Part shown: one piece after another, positions 23,266-32,503 of the stretch | Layout of the letters: the number at the start of each line of letters is the position of its first letter | Position numbering within the stretch: the first letter of the stretch is position 1 | Assembly: GCF_000384315.1 (NCBI RefSeq) | Contig: NZ_ARVW01000001.1 | Span: 3,182,501 to 3,246,500, forward strand | DNA from: Amycolatopsis nigrescens CSC17Ta-90 | GTDB lineage: Bacteria; Actinomycetota; Actinomycetes; Mycobacteriales; Pseudonocardiaceae | DNA length: 64,000 bases | Reading direction: 5' to 3' | The notes under the pieces: generated by a model | What the model saw: only the letters and a program-made list of their open reading frames with translations | Told to the model about the DNA's origin: nothing | Database searches by the model: none | Made by a program: the position numbers and the translations under genes

Positions 23266-26223
23266 ATGGTGCGGATGGCGGCCCAGTTCACTTCGACGTC
23301 GGTGTCGGTGCGCACGAGTTCGCCGGTACTGGTCGGCCGCGACGCCGAACTCGGCGCGGTGATCGAGGTGCTGCTGGCGCGCCCGTCCGCGGTGCTGATC
23401 GAGGGCGAAGCCGGGATGGGCAAGACCCGGCTGGTGCGCGAACTGCTCAACCGCGCGGAACTGGCCGACGTCCGGGTGCTGACCGGCTCCTGCCAGCCGC
23501 TGCGCGAACCCTTCCCCTACGGCCCGGTGCTGGAAGCCCTGCGCGGGGTTGCCGACGCGGGCGTGGAACCGCTCAGCCCGGTGGCCGGGGTGCTGCGGCC
23601 GCTGCTGCCGGAGCTGGCCGGCCTGCTGCCGCCCGCGCCGGAACCGATGGCCGACCCCGGCGCCGACCGGCACCGCCGGTTCCGGGCCATTCGCGAGCTG
23701 CTGGCCGCCTGCGGTCCGGCGTTGCTGGTGATCGACGACCTGCACTGGGCGGACGAGCACACCACCGACTTCCTCCGGTTCCTGGTCTCCGCGCAGCCGG
23801 ACCGGCTCGGGCTGGTGATCACCACCCGTAACGACCGCTCGCCGGTGGGCGGTCCGCTGAGCACGCCGTTCCGGCCGGCCGAAAGCGTGCGCACGGCCAG
23901 GGTCCGGCTCGGCCCGCTGGACGTGGCCGCGGTGCGGCGGCTGGCCGCGGGGGTGCTCGACGTGGCAAGGGTGGACGAGGAGTTCGCCGCCAAACTGCAC
24001 GACTGCACCGCCGGAATCCCTTTCGTGGTCGAGGAAACCCTCCGCGCGCTGGCCGAATCACCACCCACCTGCCGGTTGCTGGACGAGATCGAGGTGCCGG
24101 TGCTGCTGCGCGAGGCGATGAGCGAGCGGATGGGCACGCTGGCCGAAGCGGCGGAACGGCTGGCGCACGCGGCCGCGGTGCTCGGCGTGCCGGCCGAAGC
24201 CGGACTGGTCGGCTCGGTGGCCGGGGTGCGCGGCATCCGGCTTTCCGCCGCGCTCACCGAAACGGTCACCGCCGGGGTGCTGCGCGAGACCGAACGCGGC
24301 CAGTACGGCTTCCGGCACAGCCTGGACCGCCGGGCGGTCTACCAGTCGGTGAACGGGCCGGAACGTCAGCTGCTGCACAGCCGGGCCCTGCGCGCGCTGG
24401 CCGAAACCGCGCCGCAGCCGCTGGTCCAGCTCGCCGAGCACGCACGGGCCGGCGGGCTGACCGAGCAGTGGCGGCAGTACGCGGAGGCCGCCGCCGACCG
24501 CGCGATCGAGTGCGGCGACACGTCACTGGCCATCGACACCCTGCAAACCCTGCTGGAAGGGGCCGCGCTCACCGAAGCGGACGTGGAGCGGATGGCCACC
24601 AAGCTGAGCAAGATCGCCTTGCGCGGGCTGCGGCCGGACGTCTCCACCACCCTGGAGCGGGTGCTCGCCGAGCGCAGCCTGAGCCGCGCCACCCGCGGCA
24701 CCATCCGGCTCAACCTCGGCCTGCTGCTGGTCCGCCGACCCGGTGAACTCGGCCGCGGCCGGGTCGAGGTGGAGAAGGCCATCGACGAGCTCGCCGACCG
24801 CCCGGAGCTGGCCGCCCGCGGGATCAACCTGCTGGCCCAGCCGATCGACGGGCTCACCCCGCTGGCCTGGCACGAGCAATGGGCGAAGCGCGCGGACAAG
24901 GTGTTCGAACGCTTGCGGGACAACGAACTCCGGCTCGCGCTGACCGGCGACCGGATCGCCTGCCGGGCGCATGTCGGCGACGGCAGCGCGTGGGCCGACT
25001 TCGAGCGGCTGCCCGGCGGCGGCAACGCCACCATCGCCGAACGGGTGCAGCTGGCCAGGCTCTGGTGCAACCTGGCCGACGCGCAGTCCTGGGTCGGCCA
25101 CCTGGACCGGGCGGAACGGCTGCTGCGCGACGGGACCGTGCAGGCGAACACCACCGGCGCGCTGTTCACCGTCGAGCTGGCCAGGGGAACCCGGCTGCGG
25201 CTGGACTGGGTCACCGGCAACTGGGCCGGGCTGGCCGAGTCCGGCGAGGCGCTGCTGGAGAAGTACCCGGATCTCGGTGCGGTGGTCGCGGAGTGCTCGC
25301 TGGTGCTCGGCGCGCTGGCGACCGTGCGCGGCGAGTTCGCGGACGCGGAACGGCACCTGATCACCACCGGGATACTGGACCCGGAACACGCCGTGATGCC
25401 GGTGGTGCTCTCCGCCGCGGCGGTGATGATCCGGCTCCGACTGTCCACAGAGGACCTTGATGGGGCCTGTGCGGCGGCGGACGACGGGATGAAAGCCGCG
25501 CGGCACAAGGGTGTCTGGGTCTGGACCGCCGAGCTGGTGCCGGCCGCGGCCGACGCGTACCTGCTGGCAGGGCGGACCGCCGACGCCGAGGCCGCGGTCG
25601 AGGAGTTCGCCACCGGCATCACCGACCGGGACGCGCCGGTGGCCGAGGCCGCGCTGCGCTCCGCCCGCGCGGTGCTGCTCGCCGGCCGCGGCTCGCACCG
25701 GGAAGCCGCCGCCGGTTTCGACGACGCGGCCACGCGCTACGCGGAATTGCCGATGCCGTACCCGGCGACACTGGCCAGGGAGCGGGCCGCGCTGGCCAGG
25801 CTGGCCGGCGGGGAGGCGTCCGCGACCACGGAACTGTGCGACGCCGCCGACGCCTTCGAGCGGATGGGCGCGACCAGGGACGCCGGCCGGTGCCGACACC
25901 AGCTGCGTGAGCACGGCGCGTGGACCCCGTCGCCGCGCGGGCGGCGTGGCTACGGCCAGCAGCTGTCGCCGCGCGAGCGCGAGGTGGCCAGGATGCTCGC
26001 CGGCGGGCGGACCAACCGCGAGATCGCGGACGGGCTGTTCCTGTCGCCGCGCACCGTCGAGCAGCACGTCGCGAAGGTGCTGCGCAAGCTGGGCGCCCGG
26101 TCGCGCACCGAGGTCGCCTGGCTGGAGCACGATCTCGGCGAACCGGCGAAGGACGCTCCTGCCGCACCAGCCGCGCCCGCCACCCCGCTGCCCAGGCAGG
26201 CACGGCCCAAGCAGGCCGTCTAA
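23266..26223 (+). CDS. LAL-type LuxR regulator with N-terminal AAA ATPase
   Basis: A 985-residue large ATP-binding regulator of the LuxR (LAL) family. The Walker A motif is GEAGMGKT (about 47-54), Walker B is LLVIDDLHWADEH (about 152-164), both in an AAA/STAND-type ATPase. The middle 550 residues are helical repeats of TPR type. The C-terminal HTH is LSPREREVARMLAGGRTNRE, then LSPRTVEQHVAKVLRKLGAR. The C-terminal 25 residues are a Pro/Ala-rich tail, unusual after an HTH. LAL proteins often activate secondary metabolism or sugar uptake. The lipoprotein gene follows after 30 bases and is probably co-transcribed. GAGGAG precedes the ATG. Confidence 0.93.
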   Translation: MVRMAAQFTSTSVSVRTSSPVLVGRDAELGAVIEVLLARPSAVLIEGEAGMGKTRLVRELLNRAELADVRVLTGSCQPLREPFPYGPVLEALRGVADAGVEPLSPVAGVLRPLLPELAGLLPPAPEPMADPGADRHRRFRAIRELLAACGPALLVIDDLHWADEHTTDFLRFLVSAQPDRLGLVITTRNDRSPVGGPLSTPFRPAESVRTARVRLGPLDVAAVRRLAAGVLDVARVDEEFAAKLHDCTAGIPFVVEETLRALAESPPTCRLLDEIEVPVLLREAMSERMGTLAEAAERLAHAAAVLGVPAEAGLVGSVAGVRGIRLSAALTETVTAGVLRETERGQYGFRHSLDRRAVYQSVNGPERQLLHSRALRALAETAPQPLVQLAEHARAGGLTEQWRQYAEAAADRAIECGDTSLAIDTLQTLLEGAALTEADVERMATKLSKIALRGLRPDVSTTLERVLAERSLSRATRGTIRLNLGLLLVRRPGELGRGRVEVEKAIDELADRPELAARGINLLAQPIDGLTPLAWHEQWAKRADKVFERLRDNELRLALTGDRIACRAHVGDGSAWADFERLPGGGNATIAERVQLARLWCNLADAQSWVGHLDRAERLLRDGTVQANTTGALFTVELARGTRLRLDWVTGNWAGLAESGEALLEKYPDLGAVVAECSLVLGALATVRGEFADAERHLITTGILDPEHAVMPVVLSAAAVMIRLRLSTEDLDGACAAADDGMKAARHKGVWVWTAELVPAAADAYLLAGRTADAEAAVEEFATGITDRDAPVAEAALRSARAVLLAGRGSHREAAAGFDDAATRYAELPMPYPATLARERAALARLAGGEASATTELCDAADAFERMGATRDAGRCRHQLREHGAWTPSPRGRRGYGQQLSPREREVARMLAGGRTNREIADGLFLSPRTVEQHVAKVLRKLGARSRTEVAWLEHDLGEPAKDAPAAPAAPATPLPRQARPKQAV

Positions 26224-26253
26224 GGTCGTCAGCTCATCCCGGGGAGGGGACAC

Positions 26254-27159
26254 ATGGCGCGTTCGAGGTACCGGCTTGCCTTGCTGCTCGGCGCGGCGCT
26301 CATGCTGGGGTCGTGCGCTGCGGACAACGCGGCGGTGCCCACCGGCAAGGACAGCGGCCTGTTCGACCGCGCCCCGGTCGCCGGCGCGGAGGCGATCGCG
26401 AACAGCCCGACCGCGAAGGCCGTGCGGGAACGCGGTGAGCTGGTGGTCGGCGGTTCGCTGGACGCCCCGCTGCTGTCGCAGCAGAACCCGATCACCGGGG
26501 AGACCGAGGGGTTCGACGCGACGCTGGGCAAGCTGCTCGCCAAGTACATCCTCGGCCAGCCCAAGGTCAAGATCACCAACGCCACCTCGGAGACCCGCGA
26601 GGCGCTGCTGCAGAACGGGACCGTGGACGCGGTGTTCCAGACCTACACGATCACCCCGGTCCGGGCGCAGAAGGTGCTGTTCGCCGGCCCGTACCTGCTC
26701 TCCGGGCAGGCGATCGCGACCGTCAAGGGCAAGACCGGCATCACCGGGCCCGCCGACCTGAACGGCAAGACGGTGCTGGCCGGGGCGAACACCCCAGGGG
26801 TTCCGGCGATCGAGCAGCACGCGCCGGACGCGGAGGTGCTCACCTTCCCGACCGACCCGGAATGCGTGCAGGCGCTGACGCAGGGCCGTGCCGAGGCCTA
26901 CGTGCAGGACCTCACCCTGCTGGCCGCGAACGCGCACAAGGGCGACGACCTGCGGATCGTCGGCGAGCCGTTCACCAGCGACCCGTACGGCATCGGCCTG
27001 CCGCCCGGCGATCCGGAGTTCAAGACCTTCGTGAACAACTGGCTGAAGCAGATCCAGGACGCCGGTATCTGGCAGCAGGCCTGGCGCGACTCGCTCGGCA
27101 CCGTGATGACCACCGGGCCGCCGGCCCCGCCCGCGATCGGCTCCGTCCCCGGCTCGTAA
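26254..27159 (+). CDS. Glutamate-type ABC transporter substrate-binding lipoprotein
   Basis: A 301-residue family-3 solute-binding protein, anchored outside the cell by lipid: signal peptide LALLLGAALMLGSC with the lipobox cysteine at about 22. The binding domain begins VRERGELVVGG and includes GFDATLGKLLAKYILGQ and LNGKTVLAGANTPG. Best guess for the ligand is glutamate or a related polar amino acid. No permease or ATPase genes are adjacent, so it is an orphan that either uses a distant transporter or feeds a sensor. GGGAGGGG precedes the ATG. It follows the LAL regulator gene. Confidence 0.92.
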   Translation: MARSRYRLALLLGAALMLGSCAADNAAVPTGKDSGLFDRAPVAGAEAIANSPTAKAVRERGELVVGGSLDAPLLSQQNPITGETEGFDATLGKLLAKYILGQPKVKITNATSETREALLQNGTVDAVFQTYTITPVRAQKVLFAGPYLLSGQAIATVKGKTGITGPADLNGKTVLAGANTPGVPAIEQHAPDAEVLTFPTDPECVQALTQGRAEAYVQDLTLLAANAHKGDDLRIVGEPFTSDPYGIGLPPGDPEFKTFVNNWLKQIQDAGIWQQAWRDSLGTVMTTGPPAPPAIGSVPGS

Positions 27160-27165
27160 GCAGGA

Positions 27166-27798
27166 CTAGCGGCCGGACGCGCCTTCGAGCATCTGCCGCG
27201 CGGAGTCCATCATCGGCTGCACGAACTTCTGCAGCTGCTCGTTCACCTGCTCGTCCAGCTGCTGTTCGCGGGCCGGTGCGCTGGGCACCGGCTCGGACCG
27301 CGGGGTGACGCTCGGGCTGGGCTTGCGCGTCGGCTTGCGGGTCTCCGCCGGTTTGGCGGCTCGCACCGGCTCGGCGGGCACCGCGGCCGGCACCGGCGGG
27401 GCCACCTCGGCTGGGGCGGGGGCTGGGGCTGGCGCCGGGATCGCCTGCACCGCGCCGTCGTTCGTCTCGAACACGCTGCCGGCCGCTTCGGGCACCGGGG
27501 TGCCGGCTCGCTCCTGGTGGAACATGCCGCCGCCGATCCAGCCGATCATCAGCAGCGCCGCGGCCGCGCAGGTGAGCAGCAGGCACCGCCGCACGTTGGG
27601 CGCCACCGCACCCGGTGCCGATGCGTCCGCCGTCGCGACCGTCAGGGTCCCGCTCTCGGCTCCGACGGTGCCGGCGTCCGCGGTGCTGGTTTCGGTCCGC
27701 TGCTGCGGCACGCTGGCGGCGAGGATGCCGGTGCGGTCGGCTACCTGGATCGGGCTGACGACTTCGGCCGTCCTGCTCCGCAGCGTCGTGCGTGCCAT
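27166..27798 (-). CDS. Single-pass membrane protein with Pro/Ala-rich exported domain
   Basis: About 210 residues with no family I recognise. A cytoplasmic part of about 75 residues is followed by one membrane helix (RRCLLLTCAAAALLMIGWIGG), a Pro/Ala/Val-rich linker, a Lys/Arg/Pro stretch (RKPTRKPSPSV) and a C-terminal helical, Gln/Glu-rich end (EQQLDEQVNEQLQKFVQPM). Topology is probably N-in, with the linker spanning the cell wall. The ATG at 27798 has GGAGG 8 bases upstream. It is convergent with the lipoprotein gene and divergent from the synthetase gene at 28372. Confidence 0.7.
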   Translation of the reverse strand: MARTTLRSRTAEVVSPIQVADRTGILAASVPQQRTETSTADAGTVGAESGTLTVATADASAPGAVAPNVRRCLLLTCAAAALLMIGWIGGGMFHQERAGTPVPEAAGSVFETNDGAVQAIPAPAPAPAPAEVAPPVPAAVPAEPVRAAKPAETRKPTRKPSPSVTPRSEPVPSAPAREQQLDEQVNEQLQKFVQPMMDSARQMLEGASGR

Positions 27799-28371
27799 GG
27801 GAAAAACCTCCGTCGACGGCGGCGGGGACTCGGTCGCCCCGACCATCGGGACTCCCCAGAAATCCCGGCCCACGTATGTCGAGGTCTCGGCAAGTTACCA
27901 GCGCGGAGCTGGCAAAGATGCTAGGAGTGGCACACTTTTGCCCCATAGAAGGCGAAATTGACTCAATTGGGTGACAGCGCCTACTGGCGATGACGACGGG
28001 TAATGACAGTAGTCCAGCCGCGAGTGCCACTTGTCGCACCTTCCGGTCGACGGTTTCCTGTGCATCACGTCCGAAGAACTCACGCCCATCAGACAATGCG
28101 CGGGCAATTCGTGAGTCATATTGAGTGAATCAGCTCACTAATGCACCCGGAACCCGAGGTCCCCGGCGGACGCACATCTTCGCACAGGTTCCGTTAAGCC
28201 TGTTTTCAGGTTCGCGGGCCAGGCTGAAACCCACACCCCCGCTAGCGTCGAACAGCTGGTCACAGCACCCGAAACTCGCTCCAGCACGGGAAACTCCGAC
28301 ATCTTCGGCGCTACCGGTCGTCCGTCCAGAACGGCGAATTCACTGACCCCACTCGAGAAAGAAGGTGTGCA
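27799..28371. other. 573-base gene-free region between membrane-protein and synthetase genes
   Basis: This is the longest intergenic stretch. It must hold two divergent promoters. Its base composition is clearly lower in GC than its neighbours, mainly at 27930-28130. I see the direct repeat GTGAGT/GAGTGA and the weak inverted pair GTGAG...CTCAC around 28111-28138, and a small CCTG-TTTT-CAGG hairpin at 28199-28210. A 73-codon open frame inside (28125-28346) has no ribosome-binding site or credible composition. A long leader or regulatory region for the synthetase gene is likely. Confidence 0.5.
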
Positions 28372-31300
28372 GTGACGGTTGAGGAGCGCGAAGCAAGGTC
28401 CCGGACTCGAGCCGGAACCGCGCTCACCGAAATCGACGCGGCGCGCTACCCCGTCGCCCCGCCCGCGCGAGAGCGCACTTTGCCGCGAATACTCGAAGAT
28501 TCCGTTTCCGCCTGGCCCGACGCCCCCGCCATCGACGATGGTGACCGCTTATTGTCCTATTCGGAGGTCTCCGCCGAGGTGGCCCGGCTGGCCGTGAGGC
28601 TGCACGCGCACGGCGTGCGGACCGGAGACCGGGTCGGCGTGCGGATTCCCTCCGGTACCGCCGAGCTGTACCTGGCGATCCTCGCCGTGCTCGCAGCCGG
28701 CGCGGCCTATGTGCCGGTGGACGTGGACGACCCGGACGAGCGCGCCGAGCTGATCTGGCGGGAGGCACGGGTCTGCGCGGTGCTCGGCGCCGGGCACGCC
28801 CTCACCCTCCGGCCGGAGTACCCACCGGACGGCCGCGAAGGGCCACCGGCCGAGGACGACGACGCGTGGATCATCTTCACCTCCGGATCCACCGGCAAGC
28901 CCAAGGGCGTCGCGGTGCGGCATCGGTCCGCGGCCGCCTTCGTGGACGCCGAGGCGGACCTGTTCCTGCGCGACGACCCGATCGGCCGTGAAGACCGGGT
29001 GCTGGCCGGGTTGTCCGTCGCCTTCGACGCGTCCTGTGAAGAGATGTGGCTGGCCTGGCGCAACGGCGCCTGCCTGGTGCCGGCGCCGCGGGAGCTGGTG
29101 CGGTCCGGCGCGGATCTCGGTCCGTGGCTGGCGCGGCGGCGGATCACCGTGGTGTCCACGGTGCCGACGCTGGCCGCGCTCTGGCCGGCCGAGTCGCTGG
29201 CCGCGGTCCGGTTGCTGATCGTCGGCGGCGAAGCCTGCCCGCCCGAGGTGGTGCGGCGCTTCGCCCGCGACGGCCGCGAAATGTGGAACACCTACGGCCC
29301 TACTGAGGCAACCGTGGTCGCTTGTGCGGCCAGGCTGCGTGCCGGGGAGCCGGTGGACATCGGCCTGCCGCTGGACGGCTGGGCGCTGGCCGTGGTCGCG
29401 CCGGACGATCCGCTGGGCAGCCCGGTCCGCTGGGGTGAGACGGGTGAGCTGGTGATCGGCGGCGCCGGTCTCGGCCGCTACCTGGATCCGGTGCGGGATG
29501 CCGACAAGTTCGTGCCGCTGCCCGCGCTCGGCTGGGACCGCGGCTACCGGACCGGCGACCTGGTGCGTGCGCTGCCGGACGGGCTGCGCTTCGTCGGCCG
29601 CGCCGACGACCAGGTGAAACTGGGCGGCCGGCGGGTCGAGCTCGGCGAGATCGACGCCGCGCTGCTGGACCTGCCGTCGGTGGCCGCGGCGACCAGCGTG
29701 GTGCAGCGCACCGGCGGCGGGGTCGACGTGCTGGTCGGCTACGTGGTGCCGGTGGACGGGCAGCCGCGGCGTTTCGACGCCGACGCCGCCGGGCGTCGGC
29801 TGCGGCAGCGGCTGCCCGCCGCGCTGGTGCCGAGGCTGGCCGTGCTGGCCGAGTTCCCCACCCGCGGCTCCGGCAAGGTGGATCGCGCCGCCCTGCCGTG
29901 GCCGCTGCCGTCCGGTCGGGCGGAAAGACCCGTCGAAGACCCGGTCACCGGCTGGCTGCTCGAGGTCTGGAGCGAGTTACTCGGCAACGAAACCGGGCCG
30001 GAGGACGACTTCTTCGACCTCGGCGGCACCAGCCTCGCCGTCGCGAAACTGGTGTCGATCCTGCGCGAACGGTATCCCGGGGTGGCAGTGGCGGACGTGT
30101 ACCGGCGGCCGACCCCGGCCGCGCTGCGCGAGTTGCTGGTGGCCGACGACCGCGCGCCGGTTGCTGAACGCACGATGGCGCGGACCTCGCCGGGCGCGGG
30201 CTGGGCGCAGGCCGTTTTTCAGACGTTGCTGTGCTGCCTGTCCGGGGTGCGCTGGCTGCTCGTGGTGGCGTTGTTCGGCAATCTGCTCTCGATCGTGCTG
30301 CCCGAGTCCTGGGCGCCGCGGATGTCCTGGTGGGTGCTGGTGCCCGCCTGGCTGGTGCTGTTCAGCCCGGCGAGCCGGTCGGTGCTGGTGGCGCTGGGCG
30401 TGCGCGCGCTGCGCGGTCGGATCGAACCCGGCACGTATCGCCGTGGCGGCCGTACCCATCTCCGGTTGTGGGCGGCGGAACGGCTGGCCGGCTCGTTCGG
30501 TCCCGGCGCGATCGCCGGTACTCCGATGGCCGTCCGGTACGCCAGGCTGCTCGGCTGCGAGGTCGGCCGGAACGTGGACCTGCACGCTCTGGCGCCGGTG
30601 ACCGGGCTGGCCACCTTCGGCAACGGCTGCGCGGTCGAACCCGAAGCCGACCTGGCCGGCTGGTGGCTGGACGGCGACCGGCTGCGGGTCGGCGCGATCC
30701 GGGTCGGCGCGGGGGCGCGGGTCGGTGGCCGCGCCACGCTGCTGCCGGGTGCCGAACTCGGGGACGGCGCGGAATTGCTGCCCGGCGGCTGCACCGGCGA
30801 GCTGGTCCCGGCCGGGGAGAGCTGGGGCGGTTCTCCCGCGACCGCCCAGGAACCCGGTGCGCAGTGGCCGGCCGAGCCCGCGCCGCGGGCTCGCCGCTGG
30901 ACGCTGGCCTACCTGCTCGGCGCGTCCTTGCGCGGGCTGGTGCTCGGCCTCGCGGTGGTGCCGGCCATGGTGATCGCGTTCGTGGTGCTGCCGCCCGGCG
31001 GCACCTTGCTCACCGCCACCTGGGACGTGCTGCTCCGGGTGCCGTTCATGGTGCTGCTCGGCGTGCTGTGTCACGCGCTGCTGATCGGGGTGCTGGTGCG
31101 GCTGGCCGGGCGCGCGGTGCGGCCGGGCACGCACCCGGTGCACAGCCGCGCCGGCTGGTCGGCCTGGCTGGCGCACGAGCTGCTGGAGATGGCCAGGAAG
31201 ACGCTGTTTCCGTTGTACGCCAGCCTGTTCACCCCGTTCTGGCTGCGCCGGCTCGGCGCGAAGATCGGCCGCTCGGTGGAGTTGTCCACCGTGCTGCCGC

Positions 31301-32286
31301 TGCCCGGCCTGCTGCGCGTGGCGGATTCCGCCTTCCTCGCCGACGACGTGCTCGCCGCGCCCTATGAGCTGCGCGGCGGCTGGATGCGGTTGGGCCGGGC
31401 CGAGGTCGGCGCGCGTGCGTTCGTCGGCAACTCGGGGATTGTCGGCCCGGACCGCGCGGTCGGCGACCGCGCGCTGATCGGCGTGCTGTCGGACGCCCCC
31501 GCCGATGTGCCCGACGACTCGTCCTGGCTCGGCCGGCCGGCGATCCGGCTGCGGCGCGAGGCCGAGCCGTCCGATCCCGCGCGCACCTTCGCGCCGCCGC
31601 GTTCGCTGGTGCTGGCGCGTGCCGCGGTCGAGCTGTGCCGGGTGATCCCGCTGATCCTGGCCGGGGTGCTCGGCACGATGGTCTTCACCGTGCTCGACTT
31701 CCTCTACCAGGAGCTGGGCTTCTGGGGCGCCGCGCTGGCCGGCGGGCCGGTGCTGTTCGCCGCCGGGATCGTCGCCGGGCTGCTCACCATCATGGCGAAA
31801 TGGCTGCTGATCGGGCGTTTCCGCGCCGGCCGCCATCCACTGTGGAGCTCGTTCGTCTGGCGCAACGAGCTGTTCGACACCTTCGTCGAGGTGCTGGCCG
31901 TGCCCTGGCTGGTGCAGTCTTCACTCGGCACCCCGGTGCTGAACTGGTGGCTGCGCGGCCTCGGCGCGAAAATCGGCCGCGGTGTCTGGTGCGAGACGCA
32001 CTGGCTGCCGGAACCGGACCTGATCACCCTGACCGCCGGGTCGGCGGTCAACCGCGGCTGCGTGCTGCAGACCCACCTGTTCCACGATCGCGTCATGCGG
32101 CTGGAACCGGTGCGGCTGGACCGCGACGCCACCCTCGGCCCCCGCAGCATCGCGCTACCCGGCAGCCGGCTCGGCGCCGCGGCCACGGTAGGCGCCGGCT
32201 CGCTGGTGATGGCCGCCGAATCCGTACCCGGCAACGCCCACTGGCAGGGCACCCCGCTCGAACGCGGCACCACGCCGCCGCCCTGA
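28372..32286 (+). CDS. Single-module membrane NRPS of the epsilon-poly-L-lysine synthetase (Pls) type
   Basis: A 1304-residue protein, close to Streptomyces Pls (about 1319). An adenylation domain (about 30-510) has A3 FTSGSTGKPKG (about 168), A5 NTYGPTEATV, and the A10 lysine in GSGKVDR (Lys502). A carrier domain has the phosphopantetheine serine in DLGGTSL (Ser554). The rest has six membrane helices in three pairs (about 614-643/651-675, 847-885/887-915, 1085-1115/1122-1147), separated by three soluble domains (LGAKIGR-type repeats), the tandem acceptor domains typical of Pls. There is no condensation or thioesterase domain. By hand alignment to GrsA the specificity code is DAESIGTVVK, close to the lysine code of BacB (DAESIGSVCK) as I remember it. 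Product: most likely a lysine or related diamino-acid isopeptide polymer. GTG start with AAGAAGG upstream. Confidence 0.92.
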   Translation: MTVEEREARSRTRAGTALTEIDAARYPVAPPARERTLPRILEDSVSAWPDAPAIDDGDRLLSYSEVSAEVARLAVRLHAHGVRTGDRVGVRIPSGTAELYLAILAVLAAGAAYVPVDVDDPDERAELIWREARVCAVLGAGHALTLRPEYPPDGREGPPAEDDDAWIIFTSGSTGKPKGVAVRHRSAAAFVDAEADLFLRDDPIGREDRVLAGLSVAFDASCEEMWLAWRNGACLVPAPRELVRSGADLGPWLARRRITVVSTVPTLAALWPAESLAAVRLLIVGGEACPPEVVRRFARDGREMWNTYGPTEATVVACAARLRAGEPVDIGLPLDGWALAVVAPDDPLGSPVRWGETGELVIGGAGLGRYLDPVRDADKFVPLPALGWDRGYRTGDLVRALPDGLRFVGRADDQVKLGGRRVELGEIDAALLDLPSVAAATSVVQRTGGGVDVLVGYVVPVDGQPRRFDADAAGRRLRQRLPAALVPRLAVLAEFPTRGSGKVDRAALPWPLPSGRAERPVEDPVTGWLLEVWSELLGNETGPEDDFFDLGGTSLAVAKLVSILRERYPGVAVADVYRRPTPAALRELLVADDRAPVAERTMARTSPGAGWAQAVFQTLLCCLSGVRWLLVVALFGNLLSIVLPESWAPRMSWWVLVPAWLVLFSPASRSVLVALGVRALRGRIEPGTYRRGGRTHLRLWAAERLAGSFGPGAIAGTPMAVRYARLLGCEVGRNVDLHALAPVTGLATFGNGCAVEPEADLAGWWLDGDRLRVGAIRVGAGARVGGRATLLPGAELGDGAELLPGGCTGELVPAGESWGGSPATAQEPGAQWPAEPAPRARRWTLAYLLGASLRGLVLGLAVVPAMVIAFVVLPPGGTLLTATWDVLLRVPFMVLLGVLCHALLIGVLVRLAGRAVRPGTHPVHSRAGWSAWLAHELLEMARKTLFPLYASLFTPFWLRRLGAKIGRSVELSTVLPLPGLLRVADSAFLADDVLAAPYELRGGWMRLGRAEVGARAFVGNSGIVGPDRAVGDRALIGVLSDAPADVPDDSSWLGRPAIRLRREAEPSDPARTFAPPRSLVLARAAVELCRVIPLILAGVLGTMVFTVLDFLYQELGFWGAALAGGPVLFAAGIVAGLLTIMAKWLLIGRFRAGRHPLWSSFVWRNELFDTFVEVLAVPWLVQSSLGTPVLNWWLRGLGAKIGRGVWCETHWLPEPDLITLTAGSAVNRGCVLQTHLFHDRVMRLEPVRLDRDATLGPRSIALPGSRLGAAATVGAGSLVMAAESVPGNAHWQGTPLERGTTPPP

Positions 32287-32424
32287 TTCCATCCCCGGCG
32301 CAGCCCCCACCCATCCCGGGGGGCGGCCCCGCTCCAGTCTATCCGCCCACCACGACGTTTCCGCTGCTCATGGCGTACCTGTCCACAGGGCGGACCGACT
32401 GTGCACAACTCGAAAACCGGCGGA

Positions 32425-32479
32425 CGAGCCCAATGTGACGTTTGGTGTGTTCTATTGGCCGAACGTCACGTTGGGCTCG
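32425..32479. terminator. Long bidirectional hairpin after the synthetase gene
   Basis: Arms of 21 bases (32425-32445 and 32459-32479; left arm begins CGAGCCCAATGTGACG) pair fully with two G-U wobbles around a 13-base loop. It lies between the convergent synthetase and Ldh2-like genes. Its sequence is unlike family R1. Confidence 0.7.
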
Positions 32480-32503
32480 AACGCGAACGGGAAGCGAGCC
32501 GGG

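Noticed and set aside
28125..28346. 73-codon open frame before the poly-lysine-type synthetase gene
   Set aside because: No ribosome-binding site, atypical composition and no recognisable product; treated as part of the leader region.
28372..32286. Ordinary NRPS module of a peptide antibiotic cluster
   Set aside because: No condensation, thioesterase or further modules, MbtH-like or export genes are adjacent; the six-helix, three-domain C terminus is specific to Pls-type enzymes.
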